From: Selenomonadaceae bacterium
GTDB taxonomy: Bacteria > Bacillota > Negativicutes > Selenomonadales > Selenomonadaceae
Reading direction: 5' to 3'
DNA: 37,703 nt
Assembly (NCBI GenBank): GCA_017553205.1
Contig: JAFZMV010000072.1
Span: 1 to 37,703 of the forward strand
In this document: positions 9,721 to 17,815 of the stretch, piece by piece
Layout of the letters: each line of letters begins with the position of its first letter
How positions within the stretch are numbered: the first letter of the stretch is position 1
Notes under the pieces: model-generated
Database searches by the model: none
The model's input: the letters and a program-made list of their open reading frames with translations, nothing else
Told to the model about the DNA's origin: nothing
Made by a program: the position numbers and the translations under genes

Positions 9721-9749
9721 ATAATATCACGAAAGGTTTTTTTTGTAAA
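9721..9749 (-). promoter_or_regulatory. Promoter of the toxin mRNA
   Basis: Minus strand: -35 TTTACA (9744-9749), 17-base spacer, -10 TATTAT (9721-9726). Transcription would begin near 9714, giving a leader of about 50 bases before the GTG. Confidence 0.7.
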
Positions 9750-9763
9750 AATTTTGATTTGGT

Positions 9764-9788
9764 GTAGGGATTGAAAAAATTTTTTTTG
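9764..9788 (+). repeat. Direct repeat, right copy, bounding the toxin-antitoxin cassette
   Basis: GTAGGGATTGAAAAAA then a T-run, matching 9397-9419. It runs straight into the GAGGAG ribosome site of the nuclease gene. Joining the two copies would leave only about 30 bases between the methyltransferase stop and the nuclease start. Confidence 0.7.
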
Positions 9789-9803
9789 AGGAGATGAAAA
9801 ATT

Positions 9804-11003
9804 TTGAAAACAACTTTGTTGACAGATTTAACGATTGAAGATATTTGCAAAGGGTTTGAGTACAGCAAACTTGAGGGCAAAGGGCTTTTCGGTTGGTCTG
9901 GAAAATTGACAATTCAGCCCGAATATCAGAGAAATTATCTTTACGCAGAAGAGGACGGCAAAAGAGAAAAAGCTGTTATAAATTCTGTCTTGAAAGGTTA
10001 TCCGATTGGGCTTTTATATTTTTATAAACCAAATCCCGAAGAAGAAAAATTTGAAGTTTTGGACGGTCAGCAGAGAATTACAAGTTTGGGAAGATATTTT
10101 ACAAATTTATTTTCTGTTGAAGATTCAAGCGAACATCAACAATATTTTCGCACACTTGACAGCGAGGACAAAAAAATTTTTAGTGAAACAAAATTGACGA
10201 TTTATATTTGTGACGGCACAGAAAAAGAAATTAAAGAATGGTTCAAAACAATAAATATTACAGGAATTGCATTGAACGAGCAGGAAGTTTCAAATTCAGT
10301 TTATTCCGGAAGTTTTGTAACATTGGCTAAGGAAGAATTTAGCAACAGCCAAAATGCAAAATTGCAGAAATGGGGAACTTACATAAGCGGAAATGTAAAA
10401 CGTCAAGAAATTTTGGAAACGGCGTTTGAATGGATTGTAAAAAGTTCAGACCGTAAAAAAATTGAAGAATATATGAGTTGTCATCGTTATGACAAAAATA
10501 TTGATGAATTAAAAAATTATTTTGAAAAAGTTATCGACTGGGCAGACAAAACTTTTACAAAAACTTATAGCGAAATGTGCGGTCTTGAATGGGGAGAACT
10601 TTACGAGAAATATCACGAAGTAAATTTTGATATTAAAAAAGTTGCTGAGGCAGTTGAAAAACTTCACGGTGATGAATTTGTCACGAAAAAAAGCGGGATT
10701 TTTGAATATGTCTTGAAATTTTTTGCGACAGGGAAAAAAGAACCAAAACTTCTGCACGTCAGATTATTTGGTAAGGTTGATAAACAAAAAGCCTATGACA
10801 AGCAAACAAAAACCGCAAAACAGAAAAAAGTTTCAAATTGTCCTGCTTGTGTAATTGAGAACGGAAAAAATAAAAACAAAATTTGGTTGCAAAGAGAAAT
10901 GGAAGCAGACCACGTTACAGCTTGGAGCGATGGCGGAGCAACTGATTTAAAAAATTGTCAAATGCTTTGCAAATTTCACAACAGATTAAAAGGAAACGAT
11001 TAA
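9804..11003 (+). CDS. DUF262-HNH nuclease, probable partner of the methyltransferase
   Basis: 399 residues from TTG 9804, 11 bases after GAGGAG. The N-terminal half is a DUF262 (ParB/sulfiredoxin-like) domain with QPEYQRN at 38-44 and DGQQR at 87-91, the signature found in GmrS-type and SspE-type defence proteins. The C-terminus (about 343-399) is an HNH nuclease: [29 protein letters not shown]. The middle is helical and not recognised. DUF262 NTPase-linked nucleases usually restrict phage DNA, often reading its modification. Beside an adenine methyltransferase it may form an unconventional restriction-modification pair. This is inference from domains and position; no activity is shown. Confidence 0.8.
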   Translation: MKTTLLTDLTIEDICKGFEYSKLEGKGLFGWSGKLTIQPEYQRNYLYAEEDGKREKAVINSVLKGYPIGLLYFYKPNPEEEKFEVLDGQQRITSLGRYFTNLFSVEDSSEHQQYFRTLDSEDKKIFSETKLTIYICDGTEKEIKEWFKTINITGIALNEQEVSNSVYSGSFVTLAKEEFSNSQNAKLQKWGTYISGNVKRQEILETAFEWIVKSSDRKKIEEYMSCHRYDKNIDELKNYFEKVIDWADKTFTKTYSEMCGLEWGELYEKYHEVNFDIKKVAEAVEKLHGDEFVTKKSGIFEYVLKFFATGKKEPKLLHVRLFGKVDKQKAYDKQTKTAKQKKVSNCPACVIENGKNKNKIWLQREMEADHVTAWSDGGATDLKNCQMLCKFHNRLKGND

Positions 11004-11012
11004 AAATTTTTA

Positions 11013-11042
11013 AGCGACGGGAAAAAAATCCTTGTCGTTTTT
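11013..11042 (+). terminator. Probable terminator of the nuclease gene
   Basis: GCGAC (11013-11017) pairs with GTCGT (11034-11038), extended inward through GG/CC with a bulge, followed by a T-run. The stem is imperfect. Confidence 0.5.
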
Positions 11043-11093
11043 TGTTCTAGAAATTTTTTAGACGTGATACAACAGAAAAATTTTCTGGAGGTA
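11021..11093 (+). repeat. Right copy of the imperfect ~75-bp repeat flanking the defence module
   Basis: Counterpart of 8144-8220. It again carries AGAAAT, GACGTGATA and TTTTCTGG, ending in a GGAGG ribosome site. In place of a gene, IS630 relic sequence follows. The -10 equivalent here is ATACAAC-like and weaker than the left copy. Confidence 0.5.
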
Positions 11094-11275
11094 TTACTCC
11101 GGATTGTCACAAGAAAAATCCGATGAAATAAAAGCTACAATCGCGGAACACAAGCCGGACCATTTTAAATTGCCATATTCATTGTAGAGTCGGGAAGCAA
11201 TTTAAGAATTCATAAAGCAAAAATATGGAATGGAAATGCCACTGACAACAATAACGGATTATCTGAGACGTTGGG
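11093..11275 (+). pseudogene. Remnant of an IS630-type transposase (copy 1)
   Basis: Frame pieces read EKSDEIKATIAEHKPDHFKL, PYSL-stop-SREAI-stop-EFIKQKYGM and EMPLTTITDYLRRWDF, the helix-turn-helix to N-terminal region of an IS630 transposase. There are two in-frame stops and no catalytic domain. The stretch 11125-11254 is close to 22499-22627, a second relic of the same element. The rest of 11004-11352 holds only terminators. Confidence 0.7.
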
Positions 11276-11302
11276 ATTTTGTAAAAACTTTTTTTCAGTT
11301 TC

Positions 11303-11336
11303 AAAAAAAATCCCTCCAACTTTTGCTGAAGAGATT
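11303..11336 (-). terminator. Terminator of the lactate permease gene
   Basis: On the minus strand AAAATCTCTTC pairs (with G-T wobbles) with GGAGGGATTTT across a loop of about 12 bases, followed by a T-run. It starts about 17 bases after the permease stop codon. Confidence 0.65.
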
Positions 11337-11352
11337 TTCTTTACAAAATTTT

Positions 11353-12885
11353 TTATCCTAAAACAGCTTGACCGAAATAAACGACCGCACCCATAAAAAT
11401 TACAAACGGAATATAAATTTTCACGGCAAACGCCAAAAGTTTTGCGTCAGCACCTTTCACACCGATAGCCGCCGAACCGATCGCAATAGACAACGGAGAA
11501 ATCATTTTTCCCGCACATGCACCTGTAGCATTTGCCGCCGCAACCCACGCTTGAACAGTTTCATTTGCTCCAATCGCTTGACTTGCCATGACTTGTAATT
11601 TTCCGAAGAGAACACAACTTGAAGTCGCAGAACCCGTTATATAAGTTCCTACTGAACCGAGAAAAGCCGCAATAGCAGGATAAGCCGTTCCGGTCGCCGC
11701 AACTGCAGTATCTGCAATTTGATTTGTCATTCCGCTGTATCCCATAACTTTTGCCGTAGCAATAACCGCAATAATGGTTATCATTGTGAATTTTAAGCCG
11801 TTCACAGTTTTTCCGAGAAGTTTCAGCATTGAATTAAAAGTTGCTCCCTGCTTACTTCCCGCTATAAATGCCGCCAACAAAATCAAAACGCCCGGCGTAT
11901 TTATCCAGACAAAAGTATATGGTGAACCGCCTTCGCCCGTATAAATCGGGACGCTTGATTTAAATTGCATCAAAAATTGATTTATCGGCGGAACAAGTTT
12001 ACTTGTAAAGAGCAGGAAAATAAAAATCAAAATAAACGGTAAGCAAGCGTTAATTGCTTTTTGAGTTGTGATTTTTACTCCCTTGTGAGAAGGCATTTCA
12101 AATTCAGGATCGTTGACGGGAAACTTTTTTGCGAGAAAAACTATTGTTCCCATCGTCACAATTGCTCCCGCAACTACTGCAAGTTCAGGGCCCACGAACA
12201 TTGACAAAATCAATTCAGGAATAAAAAACGCAATTCCCGAACCTAAACACATTACAGTCATTCCGCGAAGTGCTTTCATTCCGCCGCCTGAAGTAATTAC
12301 GATAAGCCAAGGACAAAGCAGGCTTAAAACTCCAAGCTGTAACGAGGTGAAAGTTGCAAGCTGTACAGGATCAATCGCCGTAACATTTGCCAAAGTTACA
12401 AGCGGGATACCTATTGAACCGTAAGCAGTAGGAACAGAATTTGCGATTAAACAAACAGAAACCGACAAAATCGGATTTACTCCGATTCCTGCCAACATTC
12501 CGGCAGGTACGGCGATGGCAGTTCCAAAACCCGCCATGCCTTCCAAAAATCCTCCGAATCCCCAAGCTATTAACAAAATTAAAACTCTTCTGTCATGACT
12601 GACGCTTGTGAGCATTTCTTTTATTGTGTCCATTGCTTTTGTTTCAAGCGTCAAGTTGTATGTGAAAATTGCCGCGACTATTACCAACAGGATAGGCCAA
12701 CATGCTAAGGCTAAACCTTCCAAAACTGCCTCAAGTGCGTAATTGCTCTCCATATTCCATACGCTCATGCCTGCCGCCAGCGAAATTATAAGTGCAATAA
12801 AACACGCTTTCCACGGAGCCATTTTTATTACGCTTAGTGCAATCACCAACCACAAAATCGGTGAAAGTGCAAGAAGAAACATCAA
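11353..12885 (-). CDS. lctP: L-lactate permease (LctP family)
   Basis: 510 residues with about 12-14 hydrophobic segments across the whole length and the family's hallmark regions: GFGGFLEGMAGFGTAIAVPAG, NSVPTAYGSIGIPLVTLA, and the C-terminal GSATSSCVLFGKLQV-NATGACAGKMISPLSIAIG. It carries lactate with protons across the cytoplasmic membrane. It lies downstream of a universal stress protein and an esterase on the same strand. The start is the first of two adjacent ATG codons, close to a G-rich stretch. A terminator follows. Confidence 0.93.
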   Translation of the reverse strand: MMFLLALSPILWLVIALSVIKMAPWKACFIALIISLAAGMSVWNMESNYALEAVLEGLALACWPILLVIVAAIFTYNLTLETKAMDTIKEMLTSVSHDRRVLILLIAWGFGGFLEGMAGFGTAIAVPAGMLAGIGVNPILSVSVCLIANSVPTAYGSIGIPLVTLANVTAIDPVQLATFTSLQLGVLSLLCPWLIVITSGGGMKALRGMTVMCLGSGIAFFIPELILSMFVGPELAVVAGAIVTMGTIVFLAKKFPVNDPEFEMPSHKGVKITTQKAINACLPFILIFIFLLFTSKLVPPINQFLMQFKSSVPIYTGEGGSPYTFVWINTPGVLILLAAFIAGSKQGATFNSMLKLLGKTVNGLKFTMITIIAVIATAKVMGYSGMTNQIADTAVAATGTAYPAIAAFLGSVGTYITGSATSSCVLFGKLQVMASQAIGANETVQAWVAAANATGACAGKMISPLSIAIGSAAIGVKGADAKLLAFAVKIYIPFVIFMGAVVYFGQAVLG

Positions 12886-12910
12886 CTACCCCAACCCCCT
12901 TTTTTCAATG

Positions 12911-12990
12911 TGGAATTAGGAACTAGGAATTGAGATTTGAAAAATTTTTCTCTCTATAATTCCCCATTCCTCACTCCACACTCCTAATTA
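12911..12990. repeat. GGAATTAGGAATGAGG-family palindromic repeat, copy a
   Basis: Between lctP and uspA. TGGAATTAGGA at the left and its near-inverse TCCTAATTA at the right enclose AGAGAGAAAAATTT (minus strand). The same half-sites and core occur at 30667-30738. On the minus strand this copy begins with TAATTAGGAG and supplies the uspA stop codon. Confidence 0.65.
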
Positions 12991-13404
12991 TTTAACGACC
13001 ATTACGGGACATTTCGCCCGTTCTGTAATATATTGACTGACAGAACCGAGCAGAACTCCTTTCACAATACCAAGCCCGCGACTCCCCATGATAATCAAAT
13101 CCACGTCTAATTGTTCCGCAAAATCCAAAATCACTGCGGCAGGAGCTCCCGTTTCCAAAAAAGTTTTATATTCAATTTCAGTCGGAATCATATTTTCTGC
13201 ACGAGTAAGAATAATATTGCCGGCTTTTTTTACAGCCTCCAAAATCGCCTGCGACAAAGCTGCGTTAATTGCAAGCTGATTGATATTTGCGACGTAAAGA
13301 AAATTTAATTTTGCATCGCAGACTTTTGCAATTTCGACGGCTTGAGCAACTGCCTTGTCAGAGCAGTCCGAGCCGTCTACAGGAATCAAAATATTTGTTA
13401 TCAT
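12988..13404 (-). CDS. Universal stress protein (UspA family)
   Basis: About 138 residues, one Usp domain. It opens with ITNILIPVDGSDCSDKAVAQA and ends with IIMGSRGLGIVKGVLLGSVSQYI, containing the G-x2-G-x9-G-S ATP-binding motif, so it is probably of the ATP-binding subtype. I use ATG 13404; an in-frame TTG at 13425 would overlap the GGAGGG site. It sits just upstream of lctP on the same strand, with a repeat element between them that provides its stop codon. Its cellular role is not defined by sequence. Confidence 0.88.
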   Translation of the reverse strand: MITNILIPVDGSDCSDKAVAQAVEIAKVCDAKLNFLYVANINQLAINAALSQAILEAVKKAGNIILTRAENMIPTEIEYKTFLETGAPAAVILDFAEQLDVDLIIMGSRGLGIVKGVLLGSVSQYITERAKCPVMVVK

Positions 13405-13474
13405 AAGAATAAGACCGCCCTCCAAAAATTTTGAATTTATCTTCTATGCAGTTTAATTAAATCCTGCCCTAAAT

Positions 13475-14215
13475 TTAATCTGCCACAAGAAAATTCAACG
13501 TTTCTTGAAAAACAAAATCCCTCTTTTCAATCAACGGCAAAAGATGACCACATTCAGGAATCATAATTCTTTTAGAAATTTTTGAACCGATATTTTTTTC
13601 AATGTATTCGGCACTTTTCGGCTGTGCGGTGTGATCTTCTTCGCCGTGCATAATTAAAACAGGTGCAGTAATTCTCGGCAAAATATTTTTGACTTCAAGA
13701 ATAATATCAAGAAGTTCATGAATATTTATCAGCGGAGTTTTTCTGTAAACTCTGTTGGCGGCAGGCGGAACATTTTCCAAAGTTCTTCGCGGACGAACTA
13801 CATAATTTTCCCCGCATCTTTCACGAGGCGGAAGGCTTGAAATATCTGTTTCAGTTGAAATAAAAATCGGTGCGGCAAGACTGACAATTTTTTTAACGTC
13901 GTACATCGAGGCAAGTTTCAAACTCAAAAGACCGCCCATCGAATGACCGACTACAAAAATTTTGTCGCAGACACTTTTTAAAATCGCGTAACCGTCAAGA
14001 ACAGAGTCAAACCAATCATATTTTGTTGTGCGAATAATATCGCGTTCACTTGTTCCATGTCCCGCAAGTCTTACGCCCAAAACCGTAAAGCCCGCATTAT
14101 TCAAAAATTTTCCCATTAAAATAAGTTCGGCAGGCGAGCCGGTAAATCCATGAATCAACAAAACCCCCGTCGAATTTCCTTTCAAAAAAAATGGTTCTGC
14201 ACCTTCAATAATCAA
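13475..14215 (-). CDS. Alpha/beta hydrolase, carboxylesterase Est30-like
   Basis: 246 residues, the length of the Est30/Est family. It has the oxyanion-hole segment LLIHGFTGSPAE, the nucleophile elbow GHSMGG, an acid in MHGEEDHTA and the catalytic histidine in CGHLLPLIE. There is no signal peptide, so it is cytoplasmic. The start is TTG, following GGGAGTG. It is 70 bases upstream of uspA and downstream of the rplL terminator, so it begins a separate unit (esterase-uspA-lctP). The physiological ester is unknown. Confidence 0.88.
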   Translation of the reverse strand: MIIEGAEPFFLKGNSTGVLLIHGFTGSPAELILMGKFLNNAGFTVLGVRLAGHGTSERDIIRTTKYDWFDSVLDGYAILKSVCDKIFVVGHSMGGLLSLKLASMYDVKKIVSLAAPIFISTETDISSLPPRERCGENYVVRPRRTLENVPPAANRVYRKTPLINIHELLDIILEVKNILPRITAPVLIMHGEEDHTAQPKSAEYIEKNIGSKISKRIMIPECGHLLPLIEKRDFVFQETLNFLVAD

Positions 14216-14316
14216 AATTTCATCACTCCCGCAAAAAAATAAAAGTCATATTGCAAAGTTTTTTTCGACTTAATTTTGTGACTTCCTTTTAAAGCAAAAA
14301 TTATTTTTACCGCAAT

Positions 14317-14353
14317 AAAAAATCCTTCCCAAAAATTGAGAAGGATTTTTTTT
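14317..14353 (-). terminator. Terminator of the rplJL operon
   Basis: AAAAATCCTTC and GAAGGATTTTT flank an 11-base loop, with long A/T runs on both sides. It is about 40 bases beyond the rplL stop. Confidence 0.8.
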
Positions 14354-14392
14354 ACGAATAATCCGTTACATTTCTGCAATCGGAAAATTTTC

Positions 14393-14767
14393 TTACTTAA
14401 TTTCGACTTTTGCACCGACTTCTTCGAGTTTAGCTTTAAGAGCTTCAGCGTCAGCTTTGGAAATTTTTTCTTTGACAGGAGCAGGAGCACCGTCAACAAG
14501 TGCTTTAGCTTCTTTAAGTCCAAGACCGGTTTCTTCGCGGACAGCTTTGATAACTTTGATTTTTTCTGCACCGACATCAGCAAGAATGACATCGAATTCA
14601 GTTTTTTCATCTTCTTCAGCAGCAGCCGCAGGAGCAGCACCGACAGCAGCAACAGCTACAGGAGCCGCAGCAGATACGCCAAATTTTTCTTCCATAGCTT
14701 TGACGAGTTCGGAAAGTTCCAAAACTGTCATGCTTTCAATAGCTTGCATAATTTCTTCTTTAGTCAT
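14393..14767 (-). CDS. rplL: 50S ribosomal protein L7/L12
   Basis: 124 residues. The N-terminal dimerisation helices ([29 protein letters not shown]), an alanine-rich hinge (about 33-50) and the C-terminal factor-binding domain ([42 protein letters not shown]) are all present. It forms the ribosomal stalk with L10 and recruits translation factors. It is the last gene of the block and lies 68 bases after rplJ; the gap has a faint half-copy of the AATTCC-type repeat. Confidence 0.97.
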   Translation of the reverse strand: MTKEEIMQAIESMTVLELSELVKAMEEKFGVSAAAPVAVAAVGAAPAAAAEEDEKTEFDVILADVGAEKIKVIKAVREETGLGLKEAKALVDGAPAPVKEKISKADAEALKAKLEEVGAKVEIK

Positions 14768-14835
14768 TATTATTTACCCTCCAAAATTTCTAACTTTAAA
14801 TTCTTTAATTCCAAAATCCACAATCCCAATGCTCA

Positions 14836-15384
14836 TCAGGCGGCGGATTCTTTTTCTTTCTTTGCACGGTAAGCATCGACAACGCCGACAAAGTTGCGAA
14901 TAATAGCGGAAAGAACTCCAACAGTATTCGCAATAGGAGCGTTCATGCTGCCCAAGAGTTTTGCAACAAGTTCTTCGCGGCTCGGCAAGTTCGCCAACGC
15001 TTTGACTTCTTTATCGCTGATAACTTTTTTGTCCAGCAAACCGACCTTAACAGTCAAAATTCCCTGATCTTCAAGTTTGTTTTTCTTCATAAAGCCGCAG
15101 AGAATTTTTGCCGGAGCAACAGGATCGCTTTCAGAAAAAGCAATTGCGGTTGTTCCTTCAAGATAAGGATCAAGACCTTCAATGCCTGCCTCTTTCGCCG
15201 CGATTCTCAACATTGTATTTTTGACAACTTTATAAGTCACGCCTGCCGCACGAAGTTCACGACGCATTTCAGTATCAGTCGCAACATTCAAACCGCGATA
15301 GCTTGTCAATACAACTCCCTGTGCATTGTCCAGCCAATTTTTAATTTCTGCAACAACAGCTTGTTTTTTATGGTTTTCGCTCAC
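14836..15384 (-). CDS. rplJ: 50S ribosomal protein L10
   Basis: 182 residues from GTG 15384, with GGGAGGTG upstream. The N-terminal globular domain binds 23S rRNA (KKQAVVAEIKNWLDNAQGVVLTSYRGLNV), and the C-terminal helix (about 145-182) anchors L12 dimers. In Firmicutes this protein and L12 repress their own operon by binding the mRNA leader, which is visible here at 15460-15512. Confidence 0.97.
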   Translation of the reverse strand: MSENHKKQAVVAEIKNWLDNAQGVVLTSYRGLNVATDTEMRRELRAAGVTYKVVKNTMLRIAAKEAGIEGLDPYLEGTTAIAFSESDPVAPAKILCGFMKKNKLEDQGILTVKVGLLDKKVISDKEVKALANLPSREELVAKLLGSMNAPIANTVGVLSAIIRNFVGVVDAYRAKKEKESAA

Positions 15385-15404
15385 GTTTTCACCTCCCGAA
15401 GAGT

Positions 15405-15443
15405 AATAAAAAATTCTCCGACTTCAGACAATCGGAGAAACTT
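15405..15443 (-). terminator. Attenuator hairpin upstream of rplJ
   Basis: On the minus strand TTCTCCGA and TCGGAGAA enclose a 10-base loop and are followed by a T6 run, just before the rplJ ribosome site. Placed between the L10 leader and the gene, it probably works as a regulated terminator. Confidence 0.75.
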
Positions 15444-15459
15444 TTTTAATAGCAAAAAC

Positions 15460-15512
15460 TCCCCGACCTCGGCAGGATTTACAAGAAAATTTCTAACCTG
15501 CTGTCTTCAGTC
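15460..15512 (-). promoter_or_regulatory. L10 (rplJL) autoregulatory mRNA leader
   Basis: On the minus strand AAGACAGCAGG (15497-15507) is followed, after a short stem, by TCCTGCCGAGGT (near 15466-15477). These are the conserved strands of the bacterial L10-leader kink-turn structure that binds the L10(L12)4 complex. Confidence 0.85.
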
Positions 15513-15546
15513 AATGACAAAAACTTTTTTAGAGTTATTCTAAATT

Positions 15547-16227
15547 TTAAAGTGTAACCGCTACGCCGGGTCCCATTGTCGCACTCAAGGTAATGGAGCG
15601 AACATACTGACCTTTAGCCGCTGCCGGTTTTACTCTGATAAGCGTATCAAGCAAAGTCTGATAATTTTCTTTCAGCTTGTCATTTTCAAATGACGCTTTG
15701 CCGATAGGGCAGTGAATATTTCCGGCTTTATCCGTACGGTATTCAATTTTACCTGCCTTTTGCTCTGAAATAGCTTTTGCAAGGTCAGGAGTAACTGTAC
15801 CGAGTTTCGGGTTAGGCATAAGTCCGCGAGGTCCGAGTAATTTACCAAGACGACCGACAACGCCCATCATATCAGGTGATGCAACTGCAACATCAAAGTC
15901 GAACCAGCCGCCTTTGATTTTTTCTGCCAACTCTTCAGCACCGACAAAATCAGCACCGGCTTTTTCAGCCTCTTGAGCTTTGTCGCCTTTTGCAAAAACC
16001 AAAACTCTTTTGCTTTTTCCTGTGCCGTGCGGAAGAACGATTGCACCGCGAACCTGCTGATCGTTATATTTCGGATCAACACCAAGACGAACATGCATTT
16101 CAATAGTTTCGTCAAATTTTGCTGTTGCGGTTTTCTTAACCAAGTCTACAGCCTCATCAACCGTATAAAACTTTCCTACTTCCAGAAGTTCAGCGGCTGA
16201 ACGGTATTTTTTACTTCTTTTTGCCAT
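15547..16227 (-). CDS. rplA: 50S ribosomal protein L1
   Basis: 226 residues, nearly the full L1 length. It shows [60 protein letters not shown] and the C-terminal [17 protein letters not shown], all diagnostic. It binds the mobile L1 stalk of 23S rRNA and can repress the rplKA mRNA. It follows rplK by about 58 bases on the same strand. Confidence 0.97.
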   Translation of the reverse strand: MAKRSKKYRSAAELLEVGKFYTVDEAVDLVKKTATAKFDETIEMHVRLGVDPKYNDQQVRGAIVLPHGTGKSKRVLVFAKGDKAQEAEKAGADFVGAEELAEKIKGGWFDFDVAVASPDMMGVVGRLGKLLGPRGLMPNPKLGTVTPDLAKAISEQKAGKIEYRTDKAGNIHCPIGKASFENDKLKENYQTLLDTLIRVKPAAAKGQYVRSITLSATMGPGVAVTL

Positions 16228-16285
16228 TAAAGAAATTCCTCCTTGTGGTATTAACGATTAAATCTCCCACAGATTTTAAAAAGAC

Positions 16286-16717
16286 TTATGCAACGATCTC
16301 AATTCCCATACTGCGTGCAGTACCTTCGATCATTCTTGTAGCCGCCTCTACTGAAGCCGCATTCAAGTCTTTCATTTTCAATTCGGCGATTTCCTGAGCC
16401 TTTGCACGGGGAAGTTTTGCAACTTTGTTTTTGTTGGGTTCTCCCGATGCTTTTTCGATTCCCGCCGCTTTTTTCAAAAGAACAGCTGCAGGAGGAGTCT
16501 TTGTTATGAATGAAAAAGATCTGTCCTCATAAACCGAAATTTCTACAGGAATAATCAAGCCTGCCTGCTGAGCGGTACGATCATTAAATTCCTTAACGAA
16601 AGCCATGATATTAACGCCAGCCTGACCAAGTGCAGGACCTACAGGCGGTGCCGGAGTAGCTTTACCGGCTGGAACTTGCAACTTGACAACTTTGGTGATT
16701 TTTTTCTTTGCTGCCAT
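16286..16717 (-). CDS. rplK: 50S ribosomal protein L11
   Basis: 143 residues. The N-terminal domain has [34 protein letters not shown]; the C-terminal RNA-binding domain has [13 protein letters not shown] and ends in [13 protein letters not shown]. It binds the GTPase-associated centre of 23S rRNA. It lies between nusG and rplA, preceded by a GGGAGGTGAG site. Confidence 0.97.
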   Translation of the reverse strand: MAAKKKITKVVKLQVPAGKATPAPPVGPALGQAGVNIMAFVKEFNDRTAQQAGLIIPVEISVYEDRSFSFITKTPPAAVLLKKAAGIEKASGEPNKNKVAKLPRAKAQEIAELKMKDLNAASVEAATRMIEGTARSMGIEIVA

Positions 16718-16747
16718 ATTCTCACCTCCCCTCGCTGAAAAAATTAT

Positions 16748-17308
16748 TTAATCAACTTTTTCAAGCTGACTTACATCTAAGTCAATGGACGCACCTTCAA
16801 CCAAAACTTTTACGCGGCGTTTTTGTGCGTCGACGGATTTAACGGTGGCAATTCGATTTTCAAACCAGCCCGCAACAATTCTGACTTTGTCATTGACGCT
16901 GAAACCGATTGGAGTATCTTCGGGACGACCTTCTGCAAGTTCTTTGAGAACTTTGTACGCCTCGTCCTCTGATAAAGGTATCGGCTCTTTTTCTGAACCG
17001 ACAAAACCGGTAACGCCTTGAGTATTTCTCACCACAAACCAAGAATAATTGTTGACGACCATATCAACCATGACATAGCCCGGAAAAATTTTTTTCTGCA
17101 CTGTCCGTCGTTTGCCGTCCTTGTATTCGGACTCCATACGCATCGGAACAACTACATCAAAAATTACGTCGCCGAGATCCTGTGCCACGATTTTTTTCTC
17201 AAGATTAGCTTTTACTTTATTTTCATAGCCGGAATAAGTATGAATCACATACCATGCCCGCTGAGATTTATAATCCTGCTGTAAGTCAGCATTATCTTTC
17301 TGATCCAT
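16748..17308 (-). CDS. nusG: Transcription termination/antitermination factor NusG
   Basis: 186 residues. The NGN domain (about 16-115) has RAWYVIHTYSGYENKVKANLEKK and PGYVMVDM; the C-terminal KOW domain has FSVNDKVRIVAGWFENRIATVKSVD. A 15-residue charged leader precedes the NGN domain, slightly longer than usual. It binds RNA polymerase and links it to ribosome or Rho. It follows secE by 11 bases. Confidence 0.96.
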   Translation of the reverse strand: MDQKDNADLQQDYKSQRAWYVIHTYSGYENKVKANLEKKIVAQDLGDVIFDVVVPMRMESEYKDGKRRTVQKKIFPGYVMVDMVVNNYSWFVVRNTQGVTGFVGSEKEPIPLSEDEAYKVLKELAEGRPEDTPIGFSVNDKVRIVAGWFENRIATVKSVDAQKRRVKVLVEGASIDLDVSQLEKVD

Positions 17309-17319
17309 AAAAATTCCTT

Positions 17320-17523
17320 TCAGCTGAGAATAGCTCGAAACAATCTTGCAAATGCCGTGTCACATATCCAAATCAGTACACAAACTATGACGACTGCCAG
17401 CCCGACGACTCCCGTATAAGAAACCAATTCTTTTTTCGTAGGCCATGAAACCTTGTTTAATTCGGCACGAACTTCTTTAAAAAACTGCACAACGCCTTTT
17501 TTTTCAGCCTTTTCTTCAGCCAT
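17320..17523 (-). CDS. secE: Preprotein translocase subunit SecE
   Basis: 67 residues. An amphipathic segment (VVQFFKEVRAELNKVSWPTKKEL, the family signature) is followed by one membrane helix (about 37-58). This is the short single-span SecE of Gram-positive lineages. It is the small structural subunit of SecYEG and is placed between rpmG and nusG, as in most bacteria. Confidence 0.95.
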   Translation of the reverse strand: MAEEKAEKKGVVQFFKEVRAELNKVSWPTKKELVSYTGVVGLAVVIVCVLIWICDTAFARLFRAILS

Positions 17524-17533
17524 TCCGCACCTC

Positions 17534-17683
17534 TTACTTGGTTTCTTTGTGAGCAGTGTGTTTTTTGCAGAATTTACAATATTTTTTCATTTCAATTCTG
17601 TCGGGAGTATTTTTTTTGTTTTTGTTTGTCCGATAGTTGCGGTTTTTACATTCACCGCAAGACAAGGTAATTTTCACACGCAT
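17534..17683 (-). CDS. rpmG: 50S ribosomal protein L33
   Basis: 49 residues from ATG 17683, [20 protein letters not shown] onward, ending in a [21 protein letters not shown] tail. Two Cys-x2-Cys pairs (CGEC, CKFC) form the zinc-binding version of L33. AAGGAGG precedes the start at a good distance. secE follows 10 bases later. The gene is short and easily missed. Confidence 0.95.
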   Translation of the reverse strand: MRVKITLSCGECKNRNYRTNKNKKNTPDRIEMKKYCKFCKKHTAHKETK

Positions 17684-17735
17684 CTGCAGTCCTCCTTAAA
17701 AATAAAACCCCTTCAGCGGGGAACTTTCCATTTTA

Positions 17736-17812
17736 TGGTGGCGGCACCTGGATTTGAACCGGGGACACTCCGGGTATGAACCGAATGCTCTAGCCAACTG
17801 AGCTATGCCGCC
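17736..17812 (-). tRNA. tRNA-Met (CAT), elongator
   Basis: Minus strand, 77 nt with encoded CCA. The acceptor strand GGCGGCA pairs with TGCCGCC, D-arm AGCTCAGTTGGCTAGAGC, anticodon loop TTCATAC, T-loop GGTTCAAATCC. The full acceptor stem with G1-C72 marks it as the elongator form, unlike the CAT tRNA at 17894. Confidence 0.93.
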
Positions 17813-17815
17813 TAA

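Noticed and set aside
9533..9724. 63-codon plus-strand frame across the toxin gene
   Set aside because: No ribosome site, antisense to a better supported peptide, and amino-acid content of a shadow frame.
14212..14652. 146-codon minus-strand frame overlapping rplL
   Set aside because: Leu/Lys-rich frame-shifted shadow of rplL and its terminator.
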